Positions 55,524-64,000 of a stretch of DNA of 64,000 nucleotides are shown piece after piece. Location: NCBI RefSeq assembly GCF_018279705.1, contig NZ_CP036498.1:1443001-1507000 (forward strand). The letters run 5' to 3'. Position 1 is the stretch's first letter. Every line of letters begins with the position of its first letter. This stretch comes from Tardiphaga alba. Lineage in GTDB: Bacteria > Pseudomonadota > Alphaproteobacteria > Rhizobiales > Xanthobacteraceae. Below the pieces are notes generated by a model. The model made no database searches. It saw only the letters and a program-made list of their open reading frames with translations, and was not told the DNA's origin. A program made the position numbers and the translations under genes.

Positions 55524-57470
55524 TCAGGCAAGCTTGACCGTCTCGGCGTTGAAGTCCTTGCCGAGGGTTTCGAACACCTTCTTGACGATGCCCTTCGAGT
55601 CCAGACCGGCCTGAGCATACATCGCAGCCGGCGAGTCGTGATCCTGGAATATATCGGGCAGCACCAGCGAGCGCATGCGCAGGCCGCCGTCGAGCATGCC
55701 GTGCTCGGCCAGCGTGTGCATGACATGCGAGCCGAAACCGCCGATCGAGCCTTCCTCGATGGTGAGGAGGATTTCATGCTCGCGCGCGAGCTTGAGTAGC
55801 AGTTCGAGATCGAGCGGCTTCATGAAGCGGGCATCGGCAATGGTGGCCGACAGGCCATGGGCTGCGAGCTCGTCAGCGGCCTTCTCACATTCGGCGAGAC
55901 GGGTGCCGAAGGAGAACAGCGCGATCTGCTTGCCCTGACGGATGATGCGGCCCTTGCCGATTTCCAGCGGGATGCCGACTTCCGGCATCTCGACGCCACG
56001 GCCTTCGCCGCGCGGATAGCGCAGCGCGCTCGGCTGGTCGTTGATGGCGACCTGGGTGGCGACCATGTGGACCAGTTCGGCTTCGTCGGACGCGGCCATG
56101 ATGACCATGTTCGGCAGACAGCCGAGATAGGCATTGTCGAACGAACCGGCATGGGTCGCGCCGTCGGCGCCGACAAGGCCGGCACGGTCGATGGCGAAGC
56201 GCACGGGCAGGTTCTGGATCGCCACGTCGTGGACGATCTGATCATAGCCGCGCTGCAGGAAGGTCGAGTAGATCGCGCAGAAAGGTTTGTAGCCTTCGGT
56301 GGCGAGGCCGGCGGCAAAGGTCACCGCATGCTGCTCGGCAATGCCGACATCGAACGTACGGGCAGGGAAGGCCTTGTTGAAGATATCCACGCCGGTGCCC
56401 GACGGCATGGCCGCGGTGATGGCGACGATCTTGTCGTCCTTCTCGGCTTCCTTGACGAGGCTCTGACCGAACACGTTCTGATAGGCCGGGGCGTTCGGCT
56501 TGGATTTCGACTGGGTGCCGGTGGCGACGTCGAATTTCACGACCGCATGATATTTGTCAGCCGCAGCTTCGGCCGGACCGTAGCCCTTGCCCTTCTGGGT
56601 CACGACGTGAACCAGGATCGGGCCGGTTTCCATGTCGCGCACGTTCTGCAGCACGGGCAGCAGGTGATCGAGGTTATGACCGTCGATCGGGCCGACATAA
56701 TAGAAGCCGAGTTCTTCGAACAGCGTGCCGCCATTGTTCATGAAACCGCGCGAATATTCTTCGACGCGCTCGGCACGATCGGCGATCAGCTTCGGCAGAT
56801 GCTTGCCGAGCTGCTTGGCGGCATCGCGCAGGCCGCGATAGGTCTTGCCCGAATACATGCGCGACAGATAGGCCGACATGGCGCCGACCGGTGGCGCGAT
56901 CGACATGTCGTTGTCGTTGAGGATGACGATCAGGCGGGAATTCATCGCGCCGGCATTGTTCATGGCCTCATAGGCCATGCCTGCCGACATCGAACCGTCG
57001 CCGATCACGGCGATGACATTGTTCTTGCCGCCCGACAGATCGCGCGCCACGGCCATACCGAGGCCGGCGGAGATCGAGGTGGACGAGTGCGCGGCGCCGA
57101 ACGGATCGTATTCGCTCTCGCTGCGCTTGGTGAAGCCGGAGAGGCCACCCGCGGTGCGCAGGGTGCGGATGCGGTCGCGGCGACCAGTCAGGATCTTGTG
57201 CGGATAGGCCTGATGGCCGACGTCCCAGATGATGCGGTCACGGGGCGTATCGAAGACGTAGTGAAGCGCAGTCGTTAGTTCGACCACGCCGAGGCCGGCA
57301 CCGAAGTGACCACCGGTCACGGACACCGTATCGATGGTCTCCTGACGCAGCTCGTCTGCGACCTGACGCACCTTCTCGACCTTCAGCTTGCGCAGATCTT
57401 CCGGCGTGCGGATGGTATCGAGAAGCGGGGTCTTACTAAAATTGGTCACGGCACTATTCCAATTTGACAT
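55524..57470 (-). CDS. dxs: 1-deoxy-D-xylulose-5-phosphate synthase
   Basis: First enzyme of the MEP isoprenoid pathway (pyruvate plus glyceraldehyde 3-phosphate). 648 residues. ThDP site: [18 protein letters not shown], with [12 protein letters not shown] near the start; transketolase pyrimidine domain about 325-490; C-terminal domain from about 505. An alternative GTG start at 57449 ([11 protein letters not shown]) would fit relatives; the ATG at 57470 adds seven residues without a clear ribosome site. It feeds carotenoids and quinones. The surrounding order matches other Rhizobiales. Confidence 0.95.
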   Translation of the reverse strand: MSNWNSAVTNFSKTPLLDTIRTPEDLRKLKVEKVRQVADELRQETIDTVSVTGGHFGAGLGVVELTTALHYVFDTPRDRIIWDVGHQAYPHKILTGRRDRIRTLRTAGGLSGFTKRSESEYDPFGAAHSSTSISAGLGMAVARDLSGGKNNVIAVIGDGSMSAGMAYEAMNNAGAMNSRLIVILNDNDMSIAPPVGAMSAYLSRMYSGKTYRGLRDAAKQLGKHLPKLIADRAERVEEYSRGFMNNGGTLFEELGFYYVGPIDGHNLDHLLPVLQNVRDMETGPILVHVVTQKGKGYGPAEAAADKYHAVVKFDVATGTQSKSKPNAPAYQNVFGQSLVKEAEKDDKIVAITAAMPSGTGVDIFNKAFPARTFDVGIAEQHAVTFAAGLATEGYKPFCAIYSTFLQRGYDQIVHDVAIQNLPVRFAIDRAGLVGADGATHAGSFDNAYLGCLPNMVIMAASDEAELVHMVATQVAINDQPSALRYPRGEGRGVEMPEVGIPLEIGKGRIIRQGKQIALFSFGTRLAECEKAADELAAHGLSATIADARFMKPLDLELLLKLAREHEILLTIEEGSIGGFGSHVMHTLAEHGMLDGGLRMRSLVLPDIFQDHDSPAAMYAQAGLDSKGIVKKVFETLGKDFNAETVKLA

Positions 57471-57781
57471 GTCCGGGAATGCGGTAGCTCCAGTTCGTCG
57501 CGCGAAGGCGTCTGACGGTTCGGACTATCCGCAGCCCCCAGAACCGGGAAGCTTGTTTCGAGGCCTTATAATGGGCTTCGATTTTTCGTCGTGGTATCTA
57601 GCATGCTTGAAAGCTTCTTCATCCGAACATTTTCGTCAGATGGTTGAAGCGCTTATCACCGTTAACGCCCGGCGTTGCCGCTCGGTTGCCCACGGGTCAA
57701 CCTTGTCCCTTTACACCAAAGCGATGACCAAAGCCAACCGGCGCCTGCCAGGCTCACGGGCAACCTGTCCGCGCGCTGTGC
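57471..57781. other. Non-coding region between dxs and the hydrolase gene
   Basis: No reading frame here is convincing; the open frame across it overlaps both neighbours antisense. It must contain the dxs promoter. Base composition is lower in GC around 57560-57640. I see no repeat, RNA gene or named riboswitch. A TPP riboswitch was considered because Dxs uses ThDP, but no thi-box elements were recognised. Confidence 0.5.
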
Positions 57782-59089
57782 CTAACCGATACGCCTGGTG
57801 GAGGTTCCAGAAGCGTCCGATGGGCCGGAGATGGAGCTTTTTTGACCTAAATCAAGCTTCATCCATGCGTTTTCGCGGGTTGCAGCGTCGCCATCGACCA
57901 AGGCCAGAGTTGTGGCCGGATGCGCAATTCGTTCACGTAGTGGAACCGGCCCCGCGACGATCATGAAAAAATCGTACGGATGAGGGCGCTCATTCGCCAT
58001 GACGAACTGGAAATGAACCCTGAAAAACTTCCAGCGGAACTTGCCGTAGTGTTCGGGGCGGATGATTTCGCGGAACCTGACCGGTACGATGGTCGGGTTC
58101 CTTCGGTTGGCTCCGGCATCGATCCCGTGGCCGGCCACCGGGTCGAACGGATAGAAATTCATTACGTCCTTGCGGGACTGGCAATCGATCCAATCGATCG
58201 AAGGCTCGGTAGCGAGCAGCCACAGGTTGTCCCGAAACTGCGTTGCGCGCTTGTGGAAGCCGACGATCGGCATATTGCCGCCAAGCGTCAACAGGACCAC
58301 GCGCGGTCCATGGCGCCCGAGCTCCGGATCAAGCCTCAGAGCGCGCGCCAGGATCTCGGAGCCAAGGAACGAGCCTGAGCTATGGCCGACCAACACGATT
58401 TCCTGCGCCGCAGTCGTATTGGCCACGGTGACGAGATGTCGCGCGAAACGGTCGATCCGCGCGTCCCAGTCCGGCCTGTCGCCATGGGAGAATTGCCAGG
58501 TGAAAATGGTGTCGGCCATCAGATAGAGCAGATAGCTCTGTTCTTCCGTGTATTTGACGAGCGAGCCCAGCGCGGCGACGAAAACGGCTGCCGCGGCGCA
58601 GCCGACCAAAAAGCCATGGACGCCGAGCGTTTGCAGCCCCCATGCGACGAGCCATGCCGCGCCTGCCGACCAGATGGCCTCGTTGAGCAGCACGAAATGC
58701 GGCCAGCTGATGAAGGTGGCAAAACGCCAATGTGCCTTCCAGAAACGACCCATCGTGCCGGAGAACACCAATCCCCAATAGATCAGCATGCCATGGGCAA
58801 GCGTCTGCCAGAGGGGGGCCGCCAGATCGCGCTGGATCAGGTCTTCCCATCGCAGGAAGTCATAGTCGGTTTTGGTCTGCCAGCCATCACCCGAGGTCTC
58901 GATGATCCAGGAGGCGGACTCATGGGCGAATTCGCCGTCCGAATGCCCTTTCGGGCGGCCGACCGATGTGGTCAGGCCATATAGTCGTCCGAACTTGCGC
59001 AGCTCGGTCCGGAACATACGATAATATTGCGCCAGGCCCCTGGGGTCGTATCCCTGCACATAGATAACATGACGGTGCTCGACGCGCAC
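57782..59089 (-). CDS. Membrane-anchored alpha/beta-hydrolase-like protein of unknown function
   Basis: 435 residues from GTG 59089 (GAGGGA upstream). The amino part has IYVQGYDPRGLAQYYR (a G-Y-D oxyanion-like loop). About residues 92-185 hold three to four transmembrane helices. The second half contains LVGHSSGSFLGSEIL, the nucleophile-elbow motif G-x-S-x-G. A final His is not obvious: MNFYPFDPVAGHG contains one. It resembles a lipase-like fold with a membrane hairpin. It lies between xseB and dxs; function not recognised. Confidence 0.65.
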   Translation of the reverse strand: MRVEHRHVIYVQGYDPRGLAQYYRMFRTELRKFGRLYGLTTSVGRPKGHSDGEFAHESASWIIETSGDGWQTKTDYDFLRWEDLIQRDLAAPLWQTLAHGMLIYWGLVFSGTMGRFWKAHWRFATFISWPHFVLLNEAIWSAGAAWLVAWGLQTLGVHGFLVGCAAAAVFVAALGSLVKYTEEQSYLLYLMADTIFTWQFSHGDRPDWDARIDRFARHLVTVANTTAAQEIVLVGHSSGSFLGSEILARALRLDPELGRHGPRVVLLTLGGNMPIVGFHKRATQFRDNLWLLATEPSIDWIDCQSRKDVMNFYPFDPVAGHGIDAGANRRNPTIVPVRFREIIRPEHYGKFRWKFFRVHFQFVMANERPHPYDFFMIVAGPVPLRERIAHPATTLALVDGDAATRENAWMKLDLGQKSSISGPSDASGTSTRRIG

Positions 59090-59223
59090 GCTGGTCCCTC
59101 GAACTGACAGCGGATTATAACAGGCCGGGCGTCGTGCCAATGCTAAATCGGTTGCGGCTTACCTGATGCCGCCGAGGCATATCGCTGCGGGCGGACCAAT
59201 ATCTTCGACTTCATAGCTCGGCG

Positions 59224-59475
59224 TTACTGGACGTCGAGCGGCTCCGTGCCGACGGGCTGCCCGTTCGCATCGGTGGTGATCTTATCGACGCGTGCTTCGG
59301 CCTGCCGCAGCAACTCGTCGCATCGGCGTTTCAGGGCCTCGCCGCGCTCATAGATGGCAACCGACTCCTCGAGCGGCACCTTGCCTTCTTCGAGGCGGCG
59401 CACGATCGATTCGAGTTCTTCGATCGCCGTTTCGAAGGTCAGCTTCTTGACGTCGGCGTGGGTGTTGTCGGCCAT
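59224..59475 (-). CDS. xseB: Exodeoxyribonuclease VII small subunit
   Basis: An 83-residue helical protein, the size of XseB, which oligomerises with XseA to degrade single-stranded DNA. Family pattern FETAIEELESIVRRLEEGKV, then LEESVAIYERGEALKRRCDE. ATG 59475 has GGAAGAG upstream; the frame to 59502 is not used. xseB often sits beside isoprenoid genes such as ispA and dxs; here dxs lies one gene away. Confidence 0.94.
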   Translation of the reverse strand: MADNTHADVKKLTFETAIEELESIVRRLEEGKVPLEESVAIYERGEALKRRCDELLRQAEARVDKITTDANGQPVGTEPLDVQ

Positions 59476-59586
59476 TCGCTCTTCCGTGTGCGTTCGGGAC
59501 ATCCGGATTCTATAGGCATGTTTGCGGACGCAATGTGGCGGGCTGGTTGCGCTGCACGCGAACCAAGCCCAGCGTCATCCCTGCTA

Positions 59587-60530
59587 TCAAATTCCTGGTG
59601 TTTGCTTGCCCATCAGTTCGGTCACGTGGGCGGCGACCGATTCTTGCAAACCCTGCAGATCATATCCGCCCTCGAGCACTGAAACAACGCGGCCCCCGCG
59701 GTCTGGTCGGCGAGGTCGAGCAGCTTTCGCGTCACCCAGCCGAAATCGGCCGCATCGAGTTCGAGCGAGGCGAGTGGATCGCGGCGATGTGCGTCGAAGC
59801 CGGCGGAAATGATGATCAATTCGGGAGCGAATTTCTGTAGCTGCGGCAGGATGAGATTGTCGAAGGCGGCGCGGAATTTGGCGCCGCCATCACCATCGCG
59901 GAGCGGCGCGTTGACGACGGTGTCGTGATCGCCGCGCTCCTGTGAGGCACCGGTGCCTGGAAACAGCGGCATCTGATGCGTCGAGCAATACATCACGCTC
60001 TTGTCGGCCCAGAATATCTCCTGCGTGCCGTTGCCGTGATGGACGTCGAAATCGACCACGGCGGCGCGGCCGATGCCGTAGGTGCGCTGCGCATAACGCG
60101 CTGCAATAGCGGCCTGGTCGAAGAAGCAGAAGCCCATCGCCTTGTTGCTTTCGGCATGGTGGCCGGGCGGCCGCGTAGCGACGAACGCGTTGTCGTGCTC
60201 GCCTTTCATCACCGCATCGGTGGCGGCGATGGCGCCGCCGACGCCACGCATCACGGCTTCCCAGGTGCCGGGCGACAGCGAGGTGTCGCCATCGATATAG
60301 ACGAGGCCGCTGCTGGGCGCGACGTGGCGAAGTTCGTCGATATAGTGATTGTCATGGCACAGGCTGACGTGATCGAGGCTGCCTTCCGGCGCATCGGCGC
60401 GGATCAGCGCATCAAACCTGGGATCGCCGAGCGCCTGCGCCACCGCACGCATGCGGTCGGGGCGCTCCGGATGGCCGGGCGGCGTAAGGTGGTCGAGCGA
60501 GGCCTGATGCGAGAGAAGAAGTGTCGTCAT
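59587..60530 (-). CDS. Histone-deacetylase-family amidohydrolase with a frameshift near its end
   Basis: Bacterial HDAC-like zinc enzyme (acetylpolyamine or acetoin-type). Start ATG 60530. Metal and catalytic motifs: RPPGHHAE, VVDFDVHHGNG, SAGFDAH. The uninterrupted frame ends at 59622 with an unfamiliar tail after QTAGAAL. A one-base change at the five-C run 59693-59697 restores the usual ending (VVSVLEGGYDLQGLQESV) and a stop at 59587. With that base the length is 314 residues, an exact multiple of three. It lies upstream of xseB. Confidence 0.82.
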
Positions 60531-60614
60531 GCAAAATGATCCCACGCGGCAGATAGATGGTGCGACAACCTAGCGGGTTGCTTCGGGTTCCGATAGGGCT
60601 CGTGGCGTCCCTGC

Positions 60615-62276
60615 CTAGTTCACGCGCGAGATGCGGTCCATCGGGCCCGGTGCCACCGGGCTGTTGCTACGCAGATAGGCGCTCAGCGCATCGACATCAT
60701 AGATGCCGATGATGGGATTGGTGCCGTCTTTCAGCACAGTGAAGCCGTCACCGCCGACGGCGAGAAAATTGTTCACGGTGACCCGATAGGGCGCGGCCGG
60801 ATCGATCGTCACGCCGTTCAGTTTCATGCTGTCGGCAATAATGCGCGCGCCGTCGCCGCCCGCATTGTCCCACGTGTAGCGGAAGCCGTTTGATATCTGG
60901 AGGATGCGGGGGCGTCTCGGGTCCCGCCATTGCTGCTCCAGCATCGCCTTGATCTGCGCGCCAGTCAGCGTCAGCGTGACGAGCTGGTTACGGAAAGGCT
61001 GCGCGGCAAAGACATCTCCGTAGGATACGGCGCCGTCCGTCTTGCGGATGATATCCGATCGGATGCCGCCGGGATTGGTCATGGCGATCACAGCGCCGCC
61101 GCGATCCTGCGCCGACGTCGCGGCAAGATGTGCGTCGGCAATGACGTCGCCGAGCGATGTCTCGCCGGTCTGCATGTTCGGCATGCGCGATAGCGTTTCG
61201 GTGATCGTGCCGGCAGGACGCGCGGCGATGGGGGCCGCAACCCCGTCATAGGCGGCGAGCAGCGCCGTCTGCGAGGGATCCGCGGGGATCGAGGTGTGCA
61301 CGACGACATTGTTGGCCTTCGCGCTGGTGATGTCGCGCGTCGTGCGGTCGAGCTTGAGATCGATGGTGGTGATGAGCGTGCCGTATTTGTCGCCGGAGGT
61401 GACGAGGCGGCCGTCGATCTCACACGTATAGGCGCGGTGCGTGTGTCCGCTGACAACGACGTCCACCGCTTTGTCGAATTTCCCCACGATATCGACGATG
61501 GGACCGGAAATGCCCGGACATTCGTTGTAGCCGCCGGTGGGAAAGCCGCCCTCGTGAATCAGCACAACGATGGCCTCGACGCCTTTCGTCTTCAATTCCG
61601 GCACAAGCGCATTGACGGTTTCCGCCTCGTCACGAAATTCGAGGCCGGCAATGCCGGGAGGCGCCACGAGATTGGGCGTGCCTTTCAGCGTGAGCCCGAT
61701 GAAGGCAACAGGGATGCCTTCAAAGTTTCGGACCTCGTAAGGCGGTAGCAGCGGCTTGCCGGTTTTCGTATCGATCGTGCTGGCGGCGAGATAGCGGAAT
61801 GTGGCGCCCATGAACGGGTGCGGACCCTTGCAGCCATCGACAGGATGACATCCGCCATGCTGCATGCGCAGCAGTTCGTCGCGGCCTTCATCGAATTCGT
61901 GATTGCCGACGGAGGCGATATCCAGCCCCATCATCGACAGTGCCTCGATGGTCGGTTCGTCGTGGAAGAGGGCGGACAGAAACGGACTGGCGCCGATCAG
62001 GTCGCCGGCGGCCACGAATGCCGTGTTGGCCTTGCCGGCGCGTAACTGCTTGACCAGTGTCGCCATATGCTCGGCGCCGCCGGCCGGGACCGTGATTTTC
62101 TTTGTCTTGTCGGCGGGATCATCGATGCTGATGCCGCCTGGCGCGGGGCGTAGATTGCCGTGGAAGTCGTTGATGGCTAGCAGCGTGACATCGACGGGAT
62201 CGGTCACCGTCTGGGCGTGAGCAACAGCGGCGCAAAGCAACGAGGCGGCGAGGACGGGCGCGAGAATTCTGGTCAT
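60615..62276 (-). CDS. Bifunctional 5'-nucleotidase / metallophosphatase (UshA-like)
   Basis: A 553-residue periplasmic enzyme with signal peptide (LAASLLCAAVAHAQ). Metallophosphatase domain about 28-330: LLAINDFHGN, SVGNHEFDEG, VLIHEGG and VVSGHTHRAY bind the metal pair. The 5'-nucleotidase C-terminal domain is at about 365-520, with FRYTWDNAGGDG near the end. It releases phosphate and nucleosides from nucleotides or sugar-nucleotides outside the cell. Confidence 0.93.
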   Translation of the reverse strand: MTRILAPVLAASLLCAAVAHAQTVTDPVDVTLLAINDFHGNLRPAPGGISIDDPADKTKKITVPAGGAEHMATLVKQLRAGKANTAFVAAGDLIGASPFLSALFHDEPTIEALSMMGLDIASVGNHEFDEGRDELLRMQHGGCHPVDGCKGPHPFMGATFRYLAASTIDTKTGKPLLPPYEVRNFEGIPVAFIGLTLKGTPNLVAPPGIAGLEFRDEAETVNALVPELKTKGVEAIVVLIHEGGFPTGGYNECPGISGPIVDIVGKFDKAVDVVVSGHTHRAYTCEIDGRLVTSGDKYGTLITTIDLKLDRTTRDITSAKANNVVVHTSIPADPSQTALLAAYDGVAAPIAARPAGTITETLSRMPNMQTGETSLGDVIADAHLAATSAQDRGGAVIAMTNPGGIRSDIIRKTDGAVSYGDVFAAQPFRNQLVTLTLTGAQIKAMLEQQWRDPRRPRILQISNGFRYTWDNAGGDGARIIADSMKLNGVTIDPAAPYRVTVNNFLAVGGDGFTVLKDGTNPIIGIYDVDALSAYLRSNSPVAPGPMDRISRVN

Positions 62277-62299
62277 GGCGCCCGTCTAGCGCAAAAGTG

Positions 62300-63064
62300 T
62301 TACGTCTTCTTACGCGCGAAGAAGGCCTGGAATGCCGCAATCGCCTCCTGCGATTTCATGCGCTCGCCGAACAGGTGGCTTTCCTGGTCGATGCGGCGGG
62401 TGAGGTCTTCCGGCGGCAATTTCAGCAGTTTTCGCGAAATGGCGACGGCTTCCGCGGGCAGCGCGCAAATCTCGCGCGCAACCTTGCGGGCTTCCACTTC
62501 GGTATGGCCGGGGGCGACCACTTCATTGACAAAGCCTGCCGTGCGCGCGTCGTCCGCATGCATGGTGCGGCCCATCACCAGCGTGGCGAAGGCGCGCTGA
62601 TGGCCCATGGTGCGCGGAAACAGCAGGCTGGATGCGCCTTCCGGCACCAGGCCGAGATGGATGAACGGCGTCTTGAATGTCGCGGTGGTCGAGGCCAGCA
62701 CGTAGTCACAGTGAAACAGCATCGTCGTGCCGATGCCGATGGCAATGCCATCGACGGCCGCAATGATCGGCTTGGTGTTGTGGGCGAGCGAATAAAGAAA
62801 CTTGATCGCATTGGATGAGCGGAATTCCGATGACCGCGTATCGGTGCCGTCCTTGAGGAAGTCTTGCAGGTCGTTGCCGGCAGTGAAGGCGCCGGAGCCA
62901 CCGGTGATGATGAAGCAGCGGATGTCCGGATTGTTCTGCGCGGTGTCGATCGCATCCGACATGGCGCGATACATGTCCTGGGTGAGCGCGTTCTTCTTTT
63001 CTGGTCGCCGCAGCGTGATGACGCGGGTTGCGTCTTCGTCGGTTACGATCAGGTGTTCGGTCAT
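62300..63064 (-). CDS. Enoyl-CoA hydratase/isomerase family protein
   Basis: 254 residues from ATG 63064 (GAGGGG upstream). Crotonase fold: SGAFTAGNDLQDF holds the first oxyanion part, AVDGIAIGIGTTM the second, and LVPEGASSLLFPR the acidic residue (Glu). The lack of a second catalytic Glu in the first position suggests an isomerase or hydrolase rather than a classical hydratase. Same strand as the acyl-CoA dehydrogenase next to it, suggesting fatty-acid or dicarboxylate breakdown. Confidence 0.88.
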   Translation of the reverse strand: MTEHLIVTDEDATRVITLRRPEKKNALTQDMYRAMSDAIDTAQNNPDIRCFIITGGSGAFTAGNDLQDFLKDGTDTRSSEFRSSNAIKFLYSLAHNTKPIIAAVDGIAIGIGTTMLFHCDYVLASTTATFKTPFIHLGLVPEGASSLLFPRTMGHQRAFATLVMGRTMHADDARTAGFVNEVVAPGHTEVEARKVAREICALPAEAVAISRKLLKLPPEDLTRRIDQESHLFGERMKSQEAIAAFQAFFARKKT

Positions 63065-63178
63065 GTCGCCCCTCGGCTCGCCCATTCAGCGCGATACGCG
63101 CAGCATTGCGCACATCGCCTCTTACCGGTCGGATGTTACATCAATCCGAACCGGCGGATAGTTGGATATCGATACCGT

Positions 63179-64000
63179 TCAGCCCAGGAGGGCGGAATCC
63201 GCGGCCAGCACGGCTTCGGCCGAATCCATGACCGTGCGCTCCAGCGATCCCGCCTGCACGGCGATATTCTCGGCAAAGAAGCGTGCCACCGAGACATAGC
63301 GTGCGGAGTCGCCTTCACCGTCACGGGCCGCCATGGCTTCATTCGCCAGCATGCAACCGCCCAAGGCCGAAGCGAACAGGCGCATATAGGGTGTGGCGCC
63401 CGCGAGCGCGTCGTTCGGCGCGGAAGCCATCTTTTCCAGCAGCCACTTGCTGCTGCGCTCCAATGCATCCACTGCGTCACGCAACTTGGCGCCGGTGGTG
63501 CCGAACGCCGGATCGTTGGATCCCTCGACGCGCTTGACGATGCCGTTGAGCTCGTCGAGCAGCGCCCAGACGGCGGCCCCGCCGCCGGCTGCCAGCTTGC
63601 GCGTCACGAGGTCGATGGCCTGAATGCCATTGGTGCCCTCGTAGATCGCGGTGATGCGGGCGTCGCGATAGTGCTGGGCGGCGCCGGTTTCCTCGATGAA
63701 GCCCATGCCACCATGGATCTGCACGCCCAGCGAGGTGACCTCGTTGCCGATATCGGTGGAGAAGGCCTTCGCAATCGGCGTCAGCAGCGCGCCGCGGGCG
63801 GCGGCTTCGGTGCGCACTTTGGCATCCGGCGAGCGTGCGGCGATATCCAGCGCGACGGCCGTGGCATAGCAGATGGTGCGAGACGCGGCGGTGAGCGAGC
63901 GCATCTGCATCAGCATGCGCTTGACGTCGGGATGCACCATGATCGGGTCCATGCCATCAGTCTTGCTGCCGATGCCGCGGCCCTGTTTGCGCTCCTGCGC
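63179..64000 (-). CDS. Acyl-CoA dehydrogenase, C-terminal part (start outside window)
   Basis: The coding frame enters from the right edge (AQERKQGRGIG) and ends at 63179; 273 codons are visible. It holds the end of the C-terminal flavin domain (LGVQIHGGMGFIEETGAAQHY, then RDARITAIYEGTNGIQAIDL) plus a long extension of the large FadE-type acyl-CoA dehydrogenases with DUF-type tail. The AYEGTNGIQ pattern is diagnostic. It is followed by the enoyl-CoA hydratase on the same strand. Confidence 0.9.
   Translation of the reverse strand, partial: AQERKQGRGIGSKTDGMDPIMVHPDVKRMLMQMRSLTAASRTICYATAVALDIAARSPDAKVRTEAAARGALLTPIAKAFSTDIGNEVTSLGVQIHGGMGFIEETGAAQHYRDARITAIYEGTNGIQAIDLVTRKLAAGGGAAVWALLDELNGIVKRVEGSNDPAFGTTGAKLRDAVDALERSSKWLLEKMASAPNDALAGATPYMRLFASALGGCMLANEAMAARDGEGDSARYVSVARFFAENIAVQAGSLERTVMDSAEAVLAADSALLG

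Noticed and set aside
57471..57781. Possible thiamine-pyrophosphate riboswitch before dxs
   Set aside because: No thi-box-like conserved elements seen; dxs is not usually under TPP riboswitch control in this group.
57388..57966. 192-codon plus-strand frame bridging dxs and the hydrolase gene
   Set aside because: Overlaps both neighbours antisense, has no ribosome site and no recognisable domain.
1..64000. CRISPR arrays, insertion sequences, prophage or integrated islands
   Set aside because: No regularly spaced repeats, transposase, integrase or phage genes were recognised; inverted repeats are short dispersed palindromes.

Overview
The window looks like chromosomal DNA from an alphaproteobacterium of the Bradyrhizobium/Rhodopseudomonas/Afipia group. 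It is GC-rich, carries FixK/FNR-type boxes (TTGA-N6-TCAA), and has several intergenic palindromes of the kind common in that group. Gene content and synteny (dxs, tlyA, an RlmD-like methyltransferase, xseB and a histone-deacetylase-family gene close together) also fit. Genus and species cannot be fixed from the sequence alone. No tRNA, rRNA, insertion sequence, prophage or CRISPR array was recognised.

Layout. 0-1 kb: end of a FecCD/FecE-type metal or siderophore importer. 1-2.5 kb: a frameshifted HerA-like ATPase. 2.6-6.7 kb: a low-oxygen control block made of an FNR-type regulator with its cysteine cluster, two GNAT-type proteins, a 43-residue membrane peptide, three FixK/FNR boxes, and then phosphoglucomutase. 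6.7-13.9 kb: a catabolic island with a NitT/TauT-type ABC importer and a GntR regulator on one strand, facing FAH-family, cyclase-family and Tat-exported amidohydrolase genes. 13.9-17.9 kb: hemE, hemF, heme oxygenase and class I fructose-bisphosphatase. 18-23.2 kb: an orphan ThDP enzyme and a quinone-stress MhqO/MhqD-like pair with a divergent LysR gene. 23.2-28.6 kb: a chemoreceptor, a Crp-type regulator and an ABC-2 transporter. 28.6-34.9 kb: transglutaminase, GlgX, arginase, a small secreted protein and a GH13 glucosidase. 35-44.1 kb: two divergent paralogous peptide-type binding proteins followed by a Dpp-type transporter operon into which an AtzG/AtzE-like amidase pair is inserted. 44.2-53 kb: mixed metabolic genes. 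52.9-60.5 kb: RNA methyltransferases, dxs, xseB and a histone-deacetylase-family gene. 60.6-64 kb: 5'-nucleotidase, an enoyl-CoA hydratase and a partial acyl-CoA dehydrogenase.

How the genes work together. Many neighbours overlap by ATGA or GTGA, which marks tight operons (the NitT importer, the Dpp/amidase operon, mhqO-mhqD, the ABC-2 pair). Two uncharacterised transport-plus-hydrolysis systems stand out. One is the NitT importer with FAH, cyclase and amidohydrolase enzymes (6.7-13.9 kb). The other is the Dpp-type importer with the AtzE/AtzG-like amidase (35-44 kb).

A caution for the reader: three genes (HerA-like, the DppF-like ATPase, the histone-deacetylase-family gene) are broken at up to four places. 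Each break would be repaired by one extra base, at or near a short G/C run. This looks more like systematic homopolymer undercalling than biology, and the ends of those genes should be treated as provisional.
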